Below are positions 51,461 to 60,867 of a stretch of 62,562 bases of DNA, in pieces. The notes beneath the pieces were generated by a model. The model saw nothing but the letters and a program-made list of their open reading frames with translations, was not told the origin of the DNA and ran no database searches. Position numbers and translations under genes: made by a program. Origin of the DNA: an uncultured Parabacteroides sp. (lineage in GTDB: Bacteria; Bacteroidota; Bacteroidia; Bacteroidales; Tannerellaceae). Each line of letters starts with the position of its first letter. Positions within the stretch are counted from its first letter, which is position 1. Where the stretch lies: contig CASFNG010000010.1 in the NCBI GenBank assembly GCA_949296075.1, forward strand, positions 1-62,562, given 5' to 3'.

Positions 51461-52717
51461 ATGAAAACGGTTCATTGTTTCACCCATCTTTTGGGAATTT
51501 GTGCGGCTTTGTTCGTGGGGACGGGCTGCGAGAGTGATTCGCCTTCCGGCTGGGGCGAGGATACGCCGCGGCACGATATTGTGTTGACTACGAAATCCGA
51601 GAAGGTGAATGCCCGGGTGCAGGACTTCTCTTTCCGTTTCCTCCGGGAGATGGCGGGCGAGGAGAAGTCTAATTTCTGCGTATCGCCCTTGAGCGCCTCC
51701 CTTTGCCTCGGCATGGTGCTGAATGGCGCGGAGGGGAATACCTTGGCGGAACTTCGCGAGACGCTGGGTTACGGGGATCTCTCGAAGGAGGAGATCAACG
51801 CGTATGCCCGGCAGATGCAGGAGGAACTGCCGAAGATGGACGGGCGTACGATCTTCACCAACGCGAACAGTATCTGGGTGCGGGAGGGGATTCCCGTATT
51901 GGAGGACTTCGTGAAAGTGAACCGGGAGGCTTACGCCGCGGAGGTGAGCAATGTGCCTTTCAACGAGGCGACCTTGGAGAAAATCAATCGCTGGTGCGCC
52001 GATAAGACGAACGACCTGATCCCGGAGATCCTGGCGGAGATTGATCCCTACTCGGCTATGTATCTGCTGAATGCCCTTTATTTCAAGGGACTTTGGACGG
52101 AGAAGTTTGACGAGGGGAATACGGCTTCGCTTCCTTTCTACCTAAAGGATGGAACGACCAAGGAGGTGCCGACCATGCATCAGACCGCAGTGTACAACTT
52201 CTTCTCGGACGAGGAGGTGACGATGGTGGAGCTGCCCTACGGGAATGGCTCGTTCAGCATGGTGCTCTTCATGCCGTCGGACAAGGAGAACGGCTCGCTG
52301 GACGAGCTGATAGCCGGACTGGATGCCGACCGTTGGAACAATTGGATGGAGCGATCGAGTAGCGATAGGGTCGATCTCTATCTGCCCCGTTTCGAGATGA
52401 GGTCGTCGATGGATCTGATCGAGACGATGTATTCGTTGGGAATTAGGGATGCCTTTGATAGTAGTCTGGCCGACTTTTCGAGCATGGTGTCGGGAAATGG
52501 CCTCTTTATCAGCTTGATTTTGCAGAAGACCTACCTGAAAGTGGATGAGGCCGGTACGGAAGCCGCCGCTGTAACGTTGGTAGATCTGGAATTGTCAGCG
52601 AATCCTTCTGATCCTACGGAGGTGCGTTTCGATCGGCCTTTCGGCTTCGTGCTGAAAGAGCGTAGCACGGGCGCCATCCTCTTCGCCGGCCGGGTGAACG
52701 ACCCTTCCGCGGATTGA
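51461..52717 (+). CDS. Serpin-family protease inhibitor, lipoprotein
   Basis: 418 residues from ATG 51461. The lipobox-like VGTGC puts the lipidated cysteine near 23. The serpin fold is shown by NFCVSPLSASLCLGMVLNGA, NALYFKGLWTEKFDE and VRFDRPFGFVLKERSTG. The hinge GTEAAAVT (about 365-372) has the small residues needed for loop insertion, so it is probably an inhibitory serpin. The reactive loop is about three residues longer than in alpha-1-antitrypsin, so the P1 residue is uncertain (Leu or Ser in LELSAN). Bacterial serpins are uncommon; the Tannerella miropin is a known relative from this order. It may protect the cell from host or self proteases. Confidence 0.92.
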   Translation: MKTVHCFTHLLGICAALFVGTGCESDSPSGWGEDTPRHDIVLTTKSEKVNARVQDFSFRFLREMAGEEKSNFCVSPLSASLCLGMVLNGAEGNTLAELRETLGYGDLSKEEINAYARQMQEELPKMDGRTIFTNANSIWVREGIPVLEDFVKVNREAYAAEVSNVPFNEATLEKINRWCADKTNDLIPEILAEIDPYSAMYLLNALYFKGLWTEKFDEGNTASLPFYLKDGTTKEVPTMHQTAVYNFFSDEEVTMVELPYGNGSFSMVLFMPSDKENGSLDELIAGLDADRWNNWMERSSSDRVDLYLPRFEMRSSMDLIETMYSLGIRDAFDSSLADFSSMVSGNGLFISLILQKTYLKVDEAGTEAAAVTLVDLELSANPSDPTEVRFDRPFGFVLKERSTGAILFAGRVNDPSAD

Positions 52718-52740
52718 TTTTACTTGGTTTCAGGGATAAA

Positions 52741-52790
52741 CAAGAGAGGCTGCCTCAATTTATGTGTTGAGGCAGCCTCTCTTGTCTTTT
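52741..52790. terminator. Bidirectional terminator between serpin and esterase genes
   Basis: A perfect 18-base inverted repeat (52741-52758 with 52767-52784) lies between convergent genes and is followed by TCTTTTTC on the plus strand. Confidence 0.94.
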
Positions 52791-52820
52791 TCAGTTCCCG
52801 TTTAGGGCATTCTTATAGGG

Positions 52821-54017
52821 TTATTGGAACAGCATCGGGGCGAACTTGGAGAGATAGATCCGCCAGTTCCGCCAGATATGTCCGCCCTCGCTCTCATAGT
52901 ACTCGTAAGGATAGTTATGCTCGTCGAGCGTTTGGCGATACTCTACGTTGTTCTTGTACAGGAAATCGGTCTTTCCGATCGCGATCCAATAGAGTTTCGG
53001 ATGCTTGGCGAACTGGGTGGCCAGTTTCTTGTCCATATCCTGATACACCGGCGAGGTAGCCTCCTTACCCGGTAGGATAGCTGCCGAGAACAGTCCTACG
53101 TAATCGAACATATCGGGGTATTCTTTCGAGATATGCAAGGAGTGGAATCCGCCCATCGAGAGCCCCGCGATCGCGCGTCCGGCCTTCTTTTTCTCCACCC
53201 GGTAATTACGTTCCACGAAACGCACGATGTCCGGGAAGCTATTTTCCATGCTGCCTTCCATCGTATGCGGCAACTGCATGTTCGGTTTGACTAATCCGAG
53301 GCTCGACTCCCCGGGAGCCGCTTCCTGATCCACGTTACCGTTCGGCATCACCACGATCATCGGTTTCGCCTTCCCTTGCGCGATCAGGTTATCGAGTATC
53401 TGAGCGGTTCGTCCGAGGGTGATCCACGCCTCCTCGTCGCCACCCATACCATGAAGCAGGTAAAGCACGGGGTAGCGTTTGCCGCTCGTCTCGTAGCCCG
53501 CCGGGGTGTAGATGGTTATGCGGCGCGTTTTGCCCAAGGTAGGGCTCTCGTACCAGCGTTTCGCCACCGTGCCGTGCGGAACGGCGTTTACCCGGTACAG
53601 GTCGCCCTGCCCGCCGGGGATGATAAAGATATTGGTCACGGAAGCCACGTCGCGACTCAGATAGACGTTGTTGGGGTCCGTCACCTTCAAGCCATCCACG
53701 ATGAACGAGTAGCTGTATAATTCCGAGGAAAGCGGCTCGGGCGTGGTGTATTCCCATACGCCTTCCTTCCCTTCCTTCAGGTTGGCGATCCCGGCGGATT
53801 CCGCTTTCCCGAAGGGCGTGTCGATGGTTTGTGGGGGAAGGAAATCGCCCGTCACCTGTACCTGTACGGCTTTCGGGGCTAAGAACCGGAAGGTTACGGT
53901 ATTGTCCGGATGGATCTCCGGTGATACGATGTCTTGCGCGCCCCATAGCGCTTGTTGGGCGAACGCGATCACGCCGGATAGCGTGCAAACGGTCAAGAAT
54001 AAGATTTTTCTAATCAT
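52821..54017 (-). CDS. Esterase D/CE1-type hydrolase with N-terminal immunoglobulin-like domain, exported
   Basis: 398 residues from ATG 54017, giving a signal peptide ending IAFAQ. The promoter at 54066-54073 supports this start over ATG 54059. An early-set domain (about 30-125, VTFRFLAPKAVQVQVTGDF) precedes an alpha/beta hydrolase: YLLHGMGGDEEAW, the nucleophile elbow AGLSMGGFHSLH and the final histidine in SEGGHIWRNWR. Such proteins remove acetyl, feruloyl or similar groups from plant or bacterial polysaccharides, or cleave siderophores. The substrate is not evident; there are no iron genes nearby. Confidence 0.9.
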   Translation of the reverse strand: MIRKILFLTVCTLSGVIAFAQQALWGAQDIVSPEIHPDNTVTFRFLAPKAVQVQVTGDFLPPQTIDTPFGKAESAGIANLKEGKEGVWEYTTPEPLSSELYSYSFIVDGLKVTDPNNVYLSRDVASVTNIFIIPGGQGDLYRVNAVPHGTVAKRWYESPTLGKTRRITIYTPAGYETSGKRYPVLYLLHGMGGDEEAWITLGRTAQILDNLIAQGKAKPMIVVMPNGNVDQEAAPGESSLGLVKPNMQLPHTMEGSMENSFPDIVRFVERNYRVEKKKAGRAIAGLSMGGFHSLHISKEYPDMFDYVGLFSAAILPGKEATSPVYQDMDKKLATQFAKHPKLYWIAIGKTDFLYKNNVEYRQTLDEHNYPYEYYESEGGHIWRNWRIYLSKFAPMLFQ

Positions 54018-54065
54018 GGCATTTATTTTTAGTGGTTTTGTTAAAAACTTGCTCATCATTTCTCG

Positions 54066-54073
54066 CGAATATA
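54066..54073 (-). promoter_or_regulatory. -7 box of the esterase gene
   Basis: TATATTCG followed by CG on the minus strand, 49 bases before the ATG at 54017. It lies just before the stop codon of the upstream gene. Confidence 0.68.
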
Positions 54074-54084
54074 ACGACCTTCTG

Positions 54085-55287
54085 TCAGTTGATCAACAAA
54101 TAGGCTCGATAATGTGTCGTTGAATTGACCGGGCATAGGGAGAGGTACCCGCTCTTGATCCGCCCCTCTTCTATCCGGAGCGGATAGGTTTCGCGCAGGG
54201 CTTGGTGGTGCTTGAGCGCGGCTTGCGGCTCCTTGTCGAAAGAGACCCGGTAATAGCCGGAGGATCCCGGGGCTATAAGATGGTGATACAGGCGTAAGGC
54301 TACCATACCCATCGTGTAGCGCATATTGATTTCCACGCAGGGATGGATGGCGAATCGCCCGTCAGCACGGCGATAGATCATCATGTCTACCCCGATATAT
54401 CCGGTATAGATCTCCGCATATACCTCCTGTACGGCCAACCGCACGGCCTCTTTGACACGTTCGTAGATCGCCTCGCCCGTATAGCGGCAGATGTCGGCTC
54501 GCATCCGTTCGGGAGCGTCTAACCGGTTTCCGGCATAAGCGCCCCGTTCCTCGGTGTCGAACAGGGAAAGTCCCTCGTAGGAAAGAAGTCCCTGCCCGTC
54601 GGAATAGAACTCCATCGCGAAGTCCTGTACCTTATCCAACCCCTGTTCCACGCTGATCTCTCCCTGTTTGGCGATCGAGCCGAGGATCCAGTTGGTTGTT
54701 TGCCTGTCCAATACCCCTTTCCTTACCCACAGGATGCCCCTTCCGGAGGAGGAATAGGGTGTTTTCAGCACGAAAGGAGCCTCATGCGTCGTCATATACT
54801 GTTCGATTTCCTCGATCGTCCGGCAGAATCGCGGTGTCGCTGGGAGAGAGAGAGCCGGGAGGAGGAGCCGTATCCGTTCGAGGCAACCCGCCGCGGTCTG
54901 CCTCCCTGTCAGTCGGGAATACTCCTCTTTCCATGAGGGGATGGAGAATTTCGCTTTGGTCTGTTCCCGCAATCGCTCGAAAAGATGGATGCTTTGCGGG
55001 GACAGTCCCCAAGGAGCGGCCGTCAGCGTACGATCTCTCATCTGCGAGGACAGCTCTTTTGCGGTAACGGGGACCGACTTGGGCAGAAGCTCTTGGGGGA
55101 TCCCCTCTAAAGCCCCTTCGGGCATCTCTTCCCCGGCATAGACCCAATCTCCCGTCTCTGCGTACCAAAGGGGAAGGAGTGCCAGGTCGCGCTGCATCTT
55201 GCGGACGTTGGCCGGGGCAGTATAGTTCGGTCTATTGAGTAATATGGCCGTCTCGTGGCCTGGATTGAAGTAATGGATCCGTGGCAT
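54085..55287 (-). CDS. Uncharacterised protein with ATP-grasp-like features
   Basis: 400 residues from ATG 55287; I do not recognise a named family. The segment PFVLKTPYSSSGRGILWVRKG (about residues 172-192) looks like the phosphate-binding part of an ATP-grasp enzyme, and IHPCVEINMRYTMGMVALRL near 320-340 resembles the late acidic/Asn metal-binding block. The N-terminus (RIHYFNPGHETAIL) is distinctive. If so, it would ligate an amino or carboxyl group at ATP cost. No signal peptide. ATG 55356, overlapping the DUF349 stop, is in frame, but a terminator hairpin would then lie inside the coding region, so I prefer 55287. Confidence 0.68.
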   Translation of the reverse strand: MPRIHYFNPGHETAILLNRPNYTAPANVRKMQRDLALLPLWYAETGDWVYAGEEMPEGALEGIPQELLPKSVPVTAKELSSQMRDRTLTAAPWGLSPQSIHLFERLREQTKAKFSIPSWKEEYSRLTGRQTAAGCLERIRLLLPALSLPATPRFCRTIEEIEQYMTTHEAPFVLKTPYSSSGRGILWVRKGVLDRQTTNWILGSIAKQGEISVEQGLDKVQDFAMEFYSDGQGLLSYEGLSLFDTEERGAYAGNRLDAPERMRADICRYTGEAIYERVKEAVRLAVQEVYAEIYTGYIGVDMMIYRRADGRFAIHPCVEINMRYTMGMVALRLYHHLIAPGSSGYYRVSFDKEPQAALKHHQALRETYPLRIEEGRIKSGYLSLCPVNSTTHYRAYLLIN

Positions 55288-55303
55288 ATAAGGTGCAGAA
55301 ATA

Positions 55304-55334
55304 ACAAAGCCGTCCTTTTCGGGGACGGCTTTGT
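55304..55334 (-). terminator. Terminator of the DUF349 gene
   Basis: ACAAAGCCGTCC (55304-55315) and GGACGGCTTTGT (55323-55334) are perfect inverted copies; on the minus strand the sequence continues TTATTTC. It falls between the DUF349 stop and the next start at 55287. Confidence 0.78.
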
Positions 55335-55352
55335 CCGATTGTTTATGAGGTA

Positions 55353-57206
55353 TCATTCCAAGTTCTCGTCGATAGCGTCGATCTTCTTGATCGTGAGCGC
55401 CATATCTTCTTTCAGTTTCTCGATCTTGCGTTCCATCTCCTTGAGCAGTCCGCTTCCTCCCTTTGAGGATACGCTCAAGAAACCGATGTTGTTCTCGTAA
55501 GTCTGGAGCTCATTCTTCATCCGTTCGTAGATGCGCATGAGCTTATCCCGCTCGCTGAACAGGCGTCCCTTGCCCTTCTCTCCGCTGGTCATCTCGCTCA
55601 GGTTATTGCGGAACGATTGCATCTTCCGGTCGTTCATGTCCACCTTCAGCCGGTCGAATTGCTGATCGATCGCCTCGTGGTACTCCTTGTAGATCTTATC
55701 CTTGTTCCTGAAAGGCACAAAACCGATCGAGTTCCACTCCGCCATATAGTCTTTTAACGTAGCGACCGCTTCGTCGTGATCCATATTCTCGTCGAGTCCT
55801 TTGATCTTGGCGATCAGCTCTTTCTTGGCGGCGAGGTTCGTTTGCTCTACGCTCTTCTGCGACACCACGTTCTTGTTCTTCTGATCGAAGAAATAGTCGC
55901 AAGCCGTGATAAAACGTTTCCAGATGGAGTCCGAATGCTTGCGAGCCACCGGCCCGATCTTCTTCCACTCTTTTTGGAGGGCGATCATCTTATCGGTAGT
56001 CTCTTTCCAATCGGTGCTGTCTTTCAGGGCTTCAGCCTGCTCACATAACGCCCGTTTCGCCTCTAAGTTCTTCTCCATCTCGACCTTGATTGTCTTGTAG
56101 AACTCGTTTTTCTTCGAGAAATAGACATCACAGGCGGTACGGAAGCGCTCAAATATCTTGACGTTATGCTTCTTCGGAGCGAAACCAATCGTCTTCCACT
56201 TCTCTTGGAGCCCGATCACCTCCTTGTTCTTCTCGTCCCAATCCTTGAACGATTTGAGCGTATTGTAGTCGATCGCCTCGATTTGTTCGCAGATGGCGGT
56301 CTTCGCCTCCAGGTTCTCTTGCTCTTTCGCTTTCTGCTTCTCGAAATGTTCCTGGTGGCGTTTGTTGATAACGGTCGAGGCCGCCTTGAAGCGTGCCCAC
56401 AACTCCTCGCGCAACTCTTTCGCTACCGGCCCGATTTCCCGCCATTGCTGATGCAATTTCTGGAGCTGGTGGAATGCGGAGATCACATCCGGTTCGGTAC
56501 CTAACTTCTCGACTGTCTCGCACAATGCCGTCTTCAATTCCAGGTTCTTCTTGAAGTCGTAATCCCGGAACTGGTTGTTTATCTTAATAATGTCATAGAA
56601 CTTCTCGGAATAGGTCTGGTAATTCCGCCACAACTCGTTCGCATGTTCTTGCGGTACGAGCTTGATCTCCTTCCACCGTTGCTGGATTTCCTTGAACGTG
56701 TTGTAGAGCTTGTTAAAGTCGTCTTGGCTCTCGCTCAGCTCCTTCAACTGGTCGATCAATTGTAGCTTCAAGGCATAGTTCGCTGCCTTGACACGCTCCT
56801 CCTCGGCGAGGGCTGCCGCCCTTTTCTCCTTGTAAGCGGCGAGAAGCTCTTTCAGCTTCTCCTCCGTCTCGTCGGCGGGAGCCGTAAAATCCTTTTCTTC
56901 GCCACCGTCAGCGATGAATTTCTTCTTGAGCTCCTCCACCTCGTTCCTGCGGATCTTGTAGTAGGCCTGCTTGAGTCCCTCCACGTCACCGCGTGAATTT
57001 TCGGCGGGCGTTCCCATCAGTTCGGTCAGCTTCGCGAGAATCTCTTCCTTGGTTAGTTTACCTGCGGCAATATTCGTGTCCGCTTCCGCTGTCTCATTGG
57101 GCTCAGTTTGCGCGGTAGCCTCATGTTCCGGCATTTCTGTCGGGGTTTTCGTTTCGTCCAATTTCCCGGTTTCTTCCGGCAAATTAGTTTCCAGAGTGTC
57201 CTTCAT
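55353..57206 (-). CDS. DUF349 repeat protein, coiled-coil
   Basis: 617 residues, cytoplasmic and highly charged. After an acidic N-terminus (about 1-60) several DUF349 repeats follow, each with a W-x-x-I-G-x-V/A-P-type core: RWKEIKLVPQEHANELW, QWREIGPVAKELREELW, KWKTIGFAPKKHNVKIFERF, EWKKIGPVARKHSDSIWKRF and EWNSIGFVPFRNKDKIYKEY. The C-terminus is a coiled coil. DUF349 proteins in other groups are linked to ribosomes or RNA and growth control, but the function in Bacteroidota is not settled. Its promoter region is AT-rich with a near match to TAnnTTTG at about 57251-57258. Confidence 0.92.
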   Translation of the reverse strand: MKDTLETNLPEETGKLDETKTPTEMPEHEATAQTEPNETAEADTNIAAGKLTKEEILAKLTELMGTPAENSRGDVEGLKQAYYKIRRNEVEELKKKFIADGGEEKDFTAPADETEEKLKELLAAYKEKRAAALAEEERVKAANYALKLQLIDQLKELSESQDDFNKLYNTFKEIQQRWKEIKLVPQEHANELWRNYQTYSEKFYDIIKINNQFRDYDFKKNLELKTALCETVEKLGTEPDVISAFHQLQKLHQQWREIGPVAKELREELWARFKAASTVINKRHQEHFEKQKAKEQENLEAKTAICEQIEAIDYNTLKSFKDWDEKNKEVIGLQEKWKTIGFAPKKHNVKIFERFRTACDVYFSKKNEFYKTIKVEMEKNLEAKRALCEQAEALKDSTDWKETTDKMIALQKEWKKIGPVARKHSDSIWKRFITACDYFFDQKNKNVVSQKSVEQTNLAAKKELIAKIKGLDENMDHDEAVATLKDYMAEWNSIGFVPFRNKDKIYKEYHEAIDQQFDRLKVDMNDRKMQSFRNNLSEMTSGEKGKGRLFSERDKLMRIYERMKNELQTYENNIGFLSVSSKGGSGLLKEMERKIEKLKEDMALTIKKIDAIDENLE

Positions 57207-57396
57207 ATCAATCGCTTTTAAAAGAAAAGGATAACTGCTTTCCTATATCCATCACAAATTAAGCTAAATATTTTGGGATTGCTGCATTTTGGAGCGATTA
57301 TTTGTTTAAAAAGTTATTTTTTCTGTGTAGGAATGTTATCGCGTCCCTTTTCTTCCGGCTTCGAGGCTGATGTTTTTTATAGGCTTTGATAAACAA

Positions 57397-57424
57397 GGAG
57401 GGCGAGATCGTGACCTCGCCCTCC
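57397..57424 (-). terminator. Terminator of the oad operon
   Basis: GGAGGGCGAG (57397-57406) and CTCGCCCTCC (57415-57424) are perfect inverted copies; on the minus strand TTGTTTAT follows. The T-run is weak. Confidence 0.72.
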
Positions 57425-57449
57425 CTCATTTAAGTTATGTCAGTCGCCT

Positions 57450-58688
57450 TTAGCCTAAGAACGATATGAGCACGCCTGCCGCCACCGCCGAGCCGATCAC
57501 GCCCGAGATGTTGCTTGCCATGCAATATTGCAGCACGTGGTTCTTCGGGTCGTACTTCAGCGCGATCTCGTTCGCCACGCGCGACGCCATCGGCACGGCG
57601 CTCAGTCCGGTGGCCCCGATCAGCGGGTTGATCTTCTTCTTGGAGAAGAGGTTGACCACTTTCACGAAGAGGATACCGCCGGCTATCGACAGGGCGAACG
57701 CCAGGAAGCCACCTATCACGATGCCGATCGTGGTGAGATTGAGGAAAGCCTCCGCCGTCATGGTAGCCCCGACCGAGAGGCCGAGGAAGATCGTCGCGGC
57801 GTTCATGATGCTGTTGGAGGCGGCATCGAACAACCGGGAGGTATTGGCTCCGATCTCCTTCACCAAGTTACCGAACATCAGCATACCGATCAAGGGAACC
57901 GCGCTCGGCACGAACAGCGCCACCACGGTGGTCACCACGATCGGGAAGACGATCTTCAGCACCGTCAGGTTCTTGATCTCCGTCTTGGACGGATATTTCT
58001 TCTCCTGTTCCTTCATGTTGATGCTCAACTCCTTCTTCGTGCACAGCAGGTTTACCACCAAGGGGATGATCACCGGAACCAAGGCCATGTACGAGTAAGC
58101 CGCGATCGCGATCGGCCCCAGCAGGTGAGGCGCCAGCTTGATCGTGGTGAAGATCGCCGTCGGCCCGTCAGCCCCGCCAATGATACCCAACGACGCCGCC
58201 TCTTTGGGGGTGAAGCCCATCAGGAGCGCCACCAAGAGCACCGTGAAGATGCCTAACTGCGCCGCCGCCCCGAAGATGGATAGCCGCAAGTTGCGCAGCA
58301 TCGGCCCGAAGTCGGTGAGCGCGCCCACGCCCATGAAGATGATCGGGGGCAGGAAGCCCGTCTTTATCAACATATAATAGATGAAGTTCATCAGTCCCAT
58401 CTCGTGGGCGATGTCGTGGAGCGGCATCTCCCAGATGTTCTTCATCACGCCATGTATGTTCACCATCCCGTTCTCGTCCGCCTGGATCACGCCCATCTCC
58501 CCGCCCGGGAAGTTGGCGAGCAGCACGCCGAAAGCGATCGGCACGAGCAACAGCGGCTCGTACTGCTTCTTGATACCCAAGTAGAGCAGGATGAACGCGA
58601 TCGCGTACATGATCAGGAACTGCGGCTCAGCGATGATGTTGCTGAACGCCGTCATCTCATACAGATTGTGGAATATCTCGTTCATCAC
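57450..58688 (-). CDS. oadB: Sodium-translocating decarboxylase beta subunit
   Basis: 412 residues, about ten membrane helices. This subunit moves sodium across the membrane while decarboxylating carboxybiotin. Family signatures are visible: GVGALTDFGPMLRNLRLSIFG, ASLGIIGGADGPTAIF with its conserved aspartate, and SNSIMNAATIFLGLSVGATM. It starts within the last bases of the alpha-subunit gene (four-base overlap). The substrate of the complex may be oxaloacetate or methylmalonyl-CoA; the alpha subunit here points to oxaloacetate. Confidence 0.96.
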   Translation of the reverse strand: MMNEIFHNLYEMTAFSNIIAEPQFLIMYAIAFILLYLGIKKQYEPLLLVPIAFGVLLANFPGGEMGVIQADENGMVNIHGVMKNIWEMPLHDIAHEMGLMNFIYYMLIKTGFLPPIIFMGVGALTDFGPMLRNLRLSIFGAAAQLGIFTVLLVALLMGFTPKEAASLGIIGGADGPTAIFTTIKLAPHLLGPIAIAAYSYMALVPVIIPLVVNLLCTKKELSINMKEQEKKYPSKTEIKNLTVLKIVFPIVVTTVVALFVPSAVPLIGMLMFGNLVKEIGANTSRLFDAASNSIMNAATIFLGLSVGATMTAEAFLNLTTIGIVIGGFLAFALSIAGGILFVKVVNLFSKKKINPLIGATGLSAVPMASRVANEIALKYDPKNHVLQYCMASNISGVIGSAVAAGVLISFLG

Positions 58689-60574
58689 CCGATCGTCATT
58701 AATACATCATCCTCGGATACGGCATCGCCCGGGGAGAGACAGATCGCCGTGATCGTCCCGCCGAACTCGGCCCGTACCGCGTTATAGGTCTTCATCGCCT
58801 CCACGTAGCAGAGCACGTCGCCCTCCTTCACCGTGTCGCCTACCTTGAGGGGCGCGTCGGATGCGCTTTTCACCAAGAAGAACTTGCCTTCCAGCGGAGA
58901 GAGCACCTCCTTTCCGCCTGCCGCCGGCTGGCTTTGGGGAGCCGCCGGGCTTGTCGCCTGGGCCGCCGGTTGAGGCGCCGCTGCCGCGGGGGAGTCGCCA
59001 AAGGCCACCGTCACGCGGAAAGCCTGCCCGTTCACGTCGACCGTCATCACCTGGGGCGATGTCGGCATAACCGGCGCCGCCACCTGGGGAGCGGGATTCT
59101 CGGCAGCCGCCTTCTCCGCCTTCCGCTTCGCCACGTCAGCCTTGAACTCCACCTTCGCCTTGCCCGAGCGGTAAGCCTCGTATTGCGCGGGATGCATGGC
59201 GTACTCGAAGAGCTCCTCGTCGTCCTCGCCCACTTCCCAGTGCCGCTCGTTCATCATCTTGCGGTATTTGTCGAGCGCGTCGGGGTAGTTCTCCTGCGGA
59301 TCCCCCTCGAAGAACTCGCGTCCCTCGGCCTTCGCCTTCTCGATGATCTCGGGAGCCAGCGGTCCGGGCAGCCGTCCTGCCTTGCCAAGGATCATGTCCC
59401 ATATATCGTCGGCGATCATGCTCCACCGCTGTTTGCCCTTCTCCATCTGCATGACGTTCATCAAGGCGAGGTTCTTCACGTACTGGCTGAAGGGGGTCAC
59501 CAAGGGAGGATAGCCCACCCGCGGCCATACATAAGCCACCTCGTCGAAGAGTTTGATCAGCAGCTGGTCTTGCGACATCAGCGGCTTGTTGTTCTTTATG
59601 TTGTTCTTGTTGATCGTCTCTAAGTTCTTCTCCAAGTCGGCCATCAGGCTGCCCATCATGCCGCCCGGCAGTCCCGGCCCGATCAGAAGGGAGTTCATCA
59701 GCCGGTTTCTCGGGCTGATGTAGAGGCCGAGGAAGTCGTCCATGAACTCCTGGATCATGCTGCGTACCTTCATGTAGGCCTCCATGTTGATCTCAGGCAC
59801 CTGGAAGCCCGCGTCCTTCAGCATCGCCTGAACGGTGAGCAGGTCGGCGTGGCCTGTACCCCACGACAGCGGCTCCATGCCCACGTCGATATAGTCGCAT
59901 CCCGCCTCGCAGACCTCCAGGATGGAGGCTACGTTGAAGCCGGGTCCCGCGTGGCTGTGGTACTGGATGGGGATCTCCGGATATTTCGCCTTGATATTCG
60001 CCACGATGCGCCCGAGGGAGTGCGGCCGTCCGATTCCCGCCATGTCCTTGATACAGATCTCGTCGGCGCCCAGCTCGATCAGCTCGAAGGCCATCTTGGT
60101 GTAATAATCCACCGTATGGATGGGCGAATGGGTGATGCAAAGCGAGCATTGCGAGATCATCCCCGCCTCTTTCGCGTAGCGGATGGAAGGGGCGATGTTG
60201 CGCACGTCGTTCAGTCCGCAGAAGGTGCGGGCGATGTCGGTGCCTTGCGCCTTCTTTACCTTATAGAAAAGCTGGCGTACGTCGGCTGGCACCGGGCTCA
60301 TGCGCAATCCGTTGAGCGCGCGGTCCAGCATATGGGTCTGGATACCGGCCTCGTGGAACGGTTTGGTCCATGCGCGGACCGCTTTATTGGGGTTCTCCCC
60401 GAACAATAGATTTACCTGCTCGAATCCCCCGCCGTTGGTCTCGACCCGGGCGAAACAGCCCATCTCGATGATCGCGGGAGCCACTCTGGTGAGTTGGTCA
60501 ACAGTCGGGACATATTTACCGGCGGATTGCCACATGTCCCGGAAGACCAAACTGAATTTGATTTCCTTCTTCAT
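58685..60574 (-). CDS. oadA: Oxaloacetate decarboxylase alpha-type subunit with biotin domain
   Basis: 629 residues. The carboxyltransferase TIM barrel (about 1-300) has DMWQSAGKYVPT at the place of the RDAHQS-type motif, metal-binding HSHAG, and the lysine segment EICIKDMAGIG. It is followed by a conserved carboxylase domain, an alanine/proline-rich linker (about 475-560) and a biotinyl domain whose EAMKTYN places biotin on Lys595. It removes CO2 from oxaloacetate to biotin and passes it to OadB. Pyruvate carboxylase subunit B-like proteins look similar, but the adjacent oadB and oadG decide for a sodium pump. Confidence 0.94.
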   Translation of the reverse strand: MKKEIKFSLVFRDMWQSAGKYVPTVDQLTRVAPAIIEMGCFARVETNGGGFEQVNLLFGENPNKAVRAWTKPFHEAGIQTHMLDRALNGLRMSPVPADVRQLFYKVKKAQGTDIARTFCGLNDVRNIAPSIRYAKEAGMISQCSLCITHSPIHTVDYYTKMAFELIELGADEICIKDMAGIGRPHSLGRIVANIKAKYPEIPIQYHSHAGPGFNVASILEVCEAGCDYIDVGMEPLSWGTGHADLLTVQAMLKDAGFQVPEINMEAYMKVRSMIQEFMDDFLGLYISPRNRLMNSLLIGPGLPGGMMGSLMADLEKNLETINKNNIKNNKPLMSQDQLLIKLFDEVAYVWPRVGYPPLVTPFSQYVKNLALMNVMQMEKGKQRWSMIADDIWDMILGKAGRLPGPLAPEIIEKAKAEGREFFEGDPQENYPDALDKYRKMMNERHWEVGEDDEELFEYAMHPAQYEAYRSGKAKVEFKADVAKRKAEKAAAENPAPQVAAPVMPTSPQVMTVDVNGQAFRVTVAFGDSPAAAAPQPAAQATSPAAPQSQPAAGGKEVLSPLEGKFFLVKSASDAPLKVGDTVKEGDVLCYVEAMKTYNAVRAEFGGTITAICLSPGDAVSEDDVLMTIG

Positions 60575-60591
60575 GTCGTATGTATAAAAGT

Positions 60592-60867
60592 TTATATTTT
60601 CTCGATCTTGATTACCTTCCCCTGTCCGTGGGTCATGGCGCTTACCGCCGATACGATGGCGGCCGTCTCCTGGTTGGATAGCCCGTTAGGGATCCCGGCG
60701 GGCGATTGCGCTCTCGCGGGAGCGCGTTTGGCGCTCACCTCTTCCGGCGCGTATTTATTTACGAGGAGTATAAGTCCCTTCCCGAAATAGATGACGATCA
60801 GCAGGATCGCGAACACGGTGGTCATTCCAACAACCATTAATAAAAGTCCTGTCTCTATATTTTCCAT
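60592..60867 (-). CDS. oadG: OadG-family small membrane subunit of the sodium pump
   Basis: 91 residues from ATG 60867. One membrane helix near the N-terminus (GLLLMVVGMTTVFAILLIVI) and a charged C-terminal tail with AIVSAVSAM fit OadG, which anchors the alpha subunit to the beta subunit. A start at 60885 in the same frame would add six residues. First gene of the operon oadG-oadA-oadB, 17 bases before oadA. Confidence 0.88.
   Translation of the reverse strand: MENIETGLLLMVVGMTTVFAILLIVIYFGKGLILLVNKYAPEEVSAKRAPARAQSPAGIPNGLSNQETAAIVSAVSAMTHGQGKVIKIEKI

Noticed and set aside
55288-55356. Upstream start of the ATP-grasp-like gene by ATGA overlap with the DUF349 stop
   Set aside because: Possible, but the added 23 residues are encoded largely by a perfect terminator hairpin; ATG 55287 directly precedes the distinctive N-terminus.
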